A model generated the notes under the pieces. The model was not told where the DNA came from. It worked only from the letters and a program-made list of their open reading frames with translations, and searched no databases. From an uncultured Coprococcus sp. (lineage in GTDB: Bacteria > Bacillota > Clostridia > Lachnospirales > Lachnospiraceae): a stretch of 7,651 nucleotides of DNA. Shown here in pieces: positions 5,329 through 7,651 of the stretch. Position 1 is the stretch's first letter. Each line of letters starts with the position of its first letter. The translations under genes were made by a program, and so were the position numbers. The stretch is taken from NCBI GenBank assembly GCA_934247115.1, contig CAKQIY010000065.1:1-7651 (forward strand), in the 5' to 3' direction.

Positions 5329-7468
5329 ACATCATATCAGTGTCTTCCATACGTTTCTCGATGAAATGCATGATCCTGATAAATGGCTTTCTGATTATAA
5401 GACCGATAACCAGTGCAACCACTATGAATATGCATAGTTCCATCAGATATATGAGCAGATTGGCGTGATACAGTCCTCCGATACATTCACGCATCGCATT
5501 GATGGCGTATGGGAATGGGAAGAATATATATACCTGTCTGAAGAAGTTCGGAAGAGCCTCTATAGGATAGGTTCCGCCGCTTCCGGCTATCTGCAGCACC
5601 ATGATCACGACGGCCAGAGCTTTGCCTATGTCGCCAAATGATATGGTCAGTGAGTATATCAATATTGAAAATGTCAGTCCCGTCAGTGCGGCAACAGCCC
5701 AGAATGCAAATGGGTGTACACACTGTATCTTCAGCAGAAACAGATCGCCGAGGACTATGACCAGAACCTGGAGCTGGGATAACAGGAAGAATATCAGATA
5801 TCTTCCAAAGAACAGCTGGTGTGGTCTGGCATCCTTCAGATAGTCCGCATCCTTCACATGTACCTTCATGAGTGACACAAGTATGGTCATTCCAACCCAT
5901 ATCGCAAGTACGCTGTAGAACGGAGCCATGGATGAGCCGTAATTGGAGATGCTGTAGTAGTAATGTTCCTCCACTGCAACAGGCTTTGACAGGAATGATG
6001 CAAGGGCTTCTGAATCGCCGCCCAGGAAGGAGATTATCATATCGGTGATCTCGCTGTCCGCGGCTTTGTTGATCTCATCTATTGCAGTCTGGATCTTGTC
6101 TCTGATGCCTCCTATCATGTCGGACAGATCAGACAGACTTGTGTTCATGGAGTCCATCGTTCCCCTGTAGCTGTCAAATACAGTGCCTGCGCTTGTTATT
6201 GTTTCATTCAGAGTCTTCAGCAGTTCTTGAGCATTTTTCAATGCGCTTTTGATGTTGAGAAGTATATTATCCATATCAGGGATGATCTGATTGGTAAATG
6301 TATCATCGATGGTCTCGATGGAATCTGCCACCGCTGTGAGCTTGTTGGACACCGCATCCTCAGCCTTTGTGAGGGCGGATAGATCTATGCTGTCGATGGA
6401 CTCCGCTGTTATAGAGGAGATGCGGTCGACTTCGGTTTTTAACTTATCCAGTTTGTCAAGCGCATCAGATCCGGCTGGTGTATTGCTTATATCAAGAGTT
6501 TTTATGTAGTTGTCGATCTCATCCAGCTTCTTTTTAAGTGCGTCTGCGTCGTTTTTGATATTTGTAAGATCGGATGACACATCCTCTGCATCGGATCTTA
6601 TGTTCATCAGTTTGGCAGAATTTTTCAGAGCCTGTATATCCGAAGCGATGCTGTCTATCTGTGCCTGGAGGGTATCACGGACCTGATAATATGCAGATCC
6701 GGCTGAATCCATGCCGGATAAAGTCTCACCTATGGCTGAATCGGCATTGGATATGAGTTTGCTGCTCTTATCCGTCACATCCTTAAGTTTGGTGCTTGTC
6801 TTGAGCTTGTTGTTGGCTTTGATTATAGATGCTATGGTATTCTGGTATCCGGCGAGATTGTCATCTACGGCTTTTAGAGCTGTGATGAAATCCGTTCCCG
6901 TGAGATCCTGTGCCAGATCCGTATCAGAATCATCTATGGCCGAGATAAGCTTCTGAGAGATAGCCTTGACGTATGTTTCATTGATGCTGGTCTTGAGAGT
7001 CGACACAGCTGTGTCAGTTATCTTAGGTGCCACGGCATTTTTCTTTTCGTTTTCGTAATAGGTGAAGCAGGGATTGACGAAATTGTCAGTGAGTGCATTG
7101 AACATATTGTAGGAGAAATCCTCATCAATGACGACAGCGGCATAGTATGTGCCTGATTTTACGCCATCCACAGCGGATTTTTCTGAATCCGGGAAAACCC
7201 ATCCGATGCTGGTCTGGGTTTTCAGTTTATCAGCCACGGACTGCCCCATGTTCATCTCGTTGCCGTCTGCGTCTGTGTAGCCCCTGTCCAGGTTGACGAC
7301 GGCGATATTGATATTGCCGGTATTGGCATATGGATCCCAGTTGGCAAATATATTGAACCATGCATACAGAGCAGGCAGTATGCACAGTCCAATGGCGAGA
7401 ACTATTGTGAGTATACTTTTTTTGATACCGATCAGGTCATTTTTAAATATTTTCAGTATTGTCTTCAT
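5327..7468 (-). CDS. yhgE: YhgE/Pip-family membrane protein, first paralogue
   Basis: This 713-residue YhgE/Pip-family protein is the first gene of a three-gene minus-strand unit. The N-terminal membrane segment (about 17-40) carries the family hallmark GLCILPALYAWFNIFANWDPY. It is followed by the AVVNLDRG strand (56-63) and a large extracytoplasmic part (about 45-508) whose middle (about 200-470) is dominated by long predicted helices with heptad-like hydrophobic spacing. The membrane domain begins at NYGSSMAPFYSVLAIWVG (509-526), with further segments near 556-579, 587-608, 615-637 and 670-692. It contains HQLFFGRYL, IYSLT, GDIGKA and MRECIGGLY. About six membrane segments in all are expected, with both ends inside. 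The start aligns with the usual family start (MKTILKIFKNDL). Its ribosome binding site is only AGGA (7480-7483), 11 bases away, weaker than those of the two genes behind it. Ligand, partner and activity are unknown; relatives include EsaA and the lactococcal phage receptor Pip. Confidence 0.92.
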   Translation of the reverse strand: MKTILKIFKNDLIGIKKSILTIVLAIGLCILPALYAWFNIFANWDPYANTGNINIAVVNLDRGYTDADGNEMNMGQSVADKLKTQTSIGWVFPDSEKSAVDGVKSGTYYAAVVIDEDFSYNMFNALTDNFVNPCFTYYENEKKNAVAPKITDTAVSTLKTSINETYVKAISQKLISAIDDSDTDLAQDLTGTDFITALKAVDDNLAGYQNTIASIIKANNKLKTSTKLKDVTDKSSKLISNADSAIGETLSGMDSAGSAYYQVRDTLQAQIDSIASDIQALKNSAKLMNIRSDAEDVSSDLTNIKNDADALKKKLDEIDNYIKTLDISNTPAGSDALDKLDKLKTEVDRISSITAESIDSIDLSALTKAEDAVSNKLTAVADSIETIDDTFTNQIIPDMDNILLNIKSALKNAQELLKTLNETITSAGTVFDSYRGTMDSMNTSLSDLSDMIGGIRDKIQTAIDEINKAADSEITDMIISFLGGDSEALASFLSKPVAVEEHYYYSISNYGSSMAPFYSVLAIWVGMTILVSLMKVHVKDADYLKDARPHQLFFGRYLIFFLLSQLQVLVIVLGDLFLLKIQCVHPFAFWAVAALTGLTFSILIYSLTISFGDIGKALAVVIMVLQIAGSGGTYPIEALPNFFRQVYIFFPFPYAINAMRECIGGLYHANLLIYLMELCIFIVVALVIGLIIRKPFIRIMHFIEKRMEDTDMM

Positions 7469-7499
7469 ATTTATGTAATTCCTATTTATACAGTAAATG

Positions 7500-7542
7500 C
7501 ATCAGCGAGGACTGATAATATATATTGGAGTCCCCGCTGACG
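7500..7542 (-). terminator. 14-bp hairpin upstream of yhgE unit
   Basis: The arms are 7500-7513 and 7529-7542 with a 15-base AT-rich loop. Read as minus-strand RNA all 14 positions pair, two of them as G-U. Read from the plus strand the same two positions are A-C mismatches, so the hairpin is built for the minus-strand transcript. It begins 13 bases after the stop codon of the upstream partial gene, as a terminator would, but the following minus-strand bases CATTTACTG give only a poor T-run. It may be a leaky terminator or a leader structure that sets the level of the downstream yhgE unit. Confidence 0.5.
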
Positions 7543-7555
7543 ATCGTTTATTATT

Positions 7556-7651
7556 CTACAGGTCTTTGAAATGAAACTGCTTCTTTCCGGTTGCATAGTC
7601 ATCAACTATCTGTCCGTGTCCATAAAGCTTGTATTTGTAGGTTACAAGTCC
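7556..7651 (-). CDS. C-terminal end of an unrecognised protein (partial)
   Basis: A minus-strand frame is open from the right edge of the window through 31 codons to a TAG at 7556-7558. It ends in the residues YATGKKQFHFKDL; the visible part also contains YKYKLYGHGQIVDDY. The frame has ordinary codon use for this region and its stop is followed by a hairpin at the expected place, which supports a real gene end. I cannot assign a family from 31 residues. The gap from its stop to the yhgE start is 87 bases, so co-transcription through the hairpin is possible. Confidence 0.6.
   Translation of the reverse strand, partial: GLVTYKYKLYGHGQIVDDYATGKKQFHFKDL

Noticed and set aside
2604..7468. Type VII secretion locus
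   Set aside because: YhgE is related to EsaA, but no WXG100 protein, EssC-type ATPase, EssA or EssB-like gene is present in the window.
7485..7490. TATAAA on the minus strand as a -10 box for the yhgE unit
   Set aside because: No TTGACA-like box lies at proper distance, and a start about seven bases downstream would cut off the AGGA ribosome site.
1..7651. CRISPR array, tRNA, rRNA or insertion sequence
   Set aside because: No regularly spaced repeats, cloverleaf-like sequence, rRNA-like stretch, transposase or paired terminal repeats with target duplications were seen.

Overview
The window looks like chromosomal DNA of a low-to-mid GC Gram-positive bacterium. The class is probably Clostridia, possibly Lachnospiraceae. 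The grounds are strong AAGGAGG-type ribosome binding sites, the style of the PfkA and TrpS proteins, and YhgE/Pip envelope proteins, a family typical of Firmicutes. The family-level placement is inference from protein style, not from a marker gene.

The layout is two convergent blocks. On the plus strand, a complete 6-phosphofructokinase gene (14-988) is followed after 95 bases by a complete tryptophanyl-tRNA synthetase gene (1084-2145). The plus-strand block ends at a long hairpin with T-tracts on both strands (2180-2255), probably a bidirectional terminator. A second perfect inverted repeat lies at 2274-2309.

The rest is read from the minus strand, right to left. The 31-codon end of an unrecognised gene (7556-7651) and a 14-bp hairpin (7500-7542) precede a tight three-gene unit: a 713-residue YhgE/Pip-family membrane protein (5327-7468), a 198-residue protein with two membrane segments, a coiled-coil stretch and an acidic repeat tail (4718-5314), and a second YhgE/Pip paralogue of 705 residues (2604-4721). 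The junctions are a 12-base gap in which the upstream stop codon lies inside the next ribosome binding site, and a 4-base ATGA overlap, so the three are very probably co-transcribed and translationally coupled. Between the second yhgE gene and the terminator region lies an 80-residue remnant resembling only the C-terminal domain of a GH13 alpha-glucosidase.

The plus-strand genes are housekeeping functions: committed step of glycolysis and tRNA-Trp charging. The minus-strand trio looks like one cell-envelope module, two EsaA/Pip-like proteins with large extracytoplasmic helical domains plus a small membrane partner. Its function is unknown, and it is the best candidate here for something undescribed. 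The phosphofructokinase is also unusual: by eye it has lost much of the bacterial allosteric site and carries TIDRD in place of TIDND at the active site.
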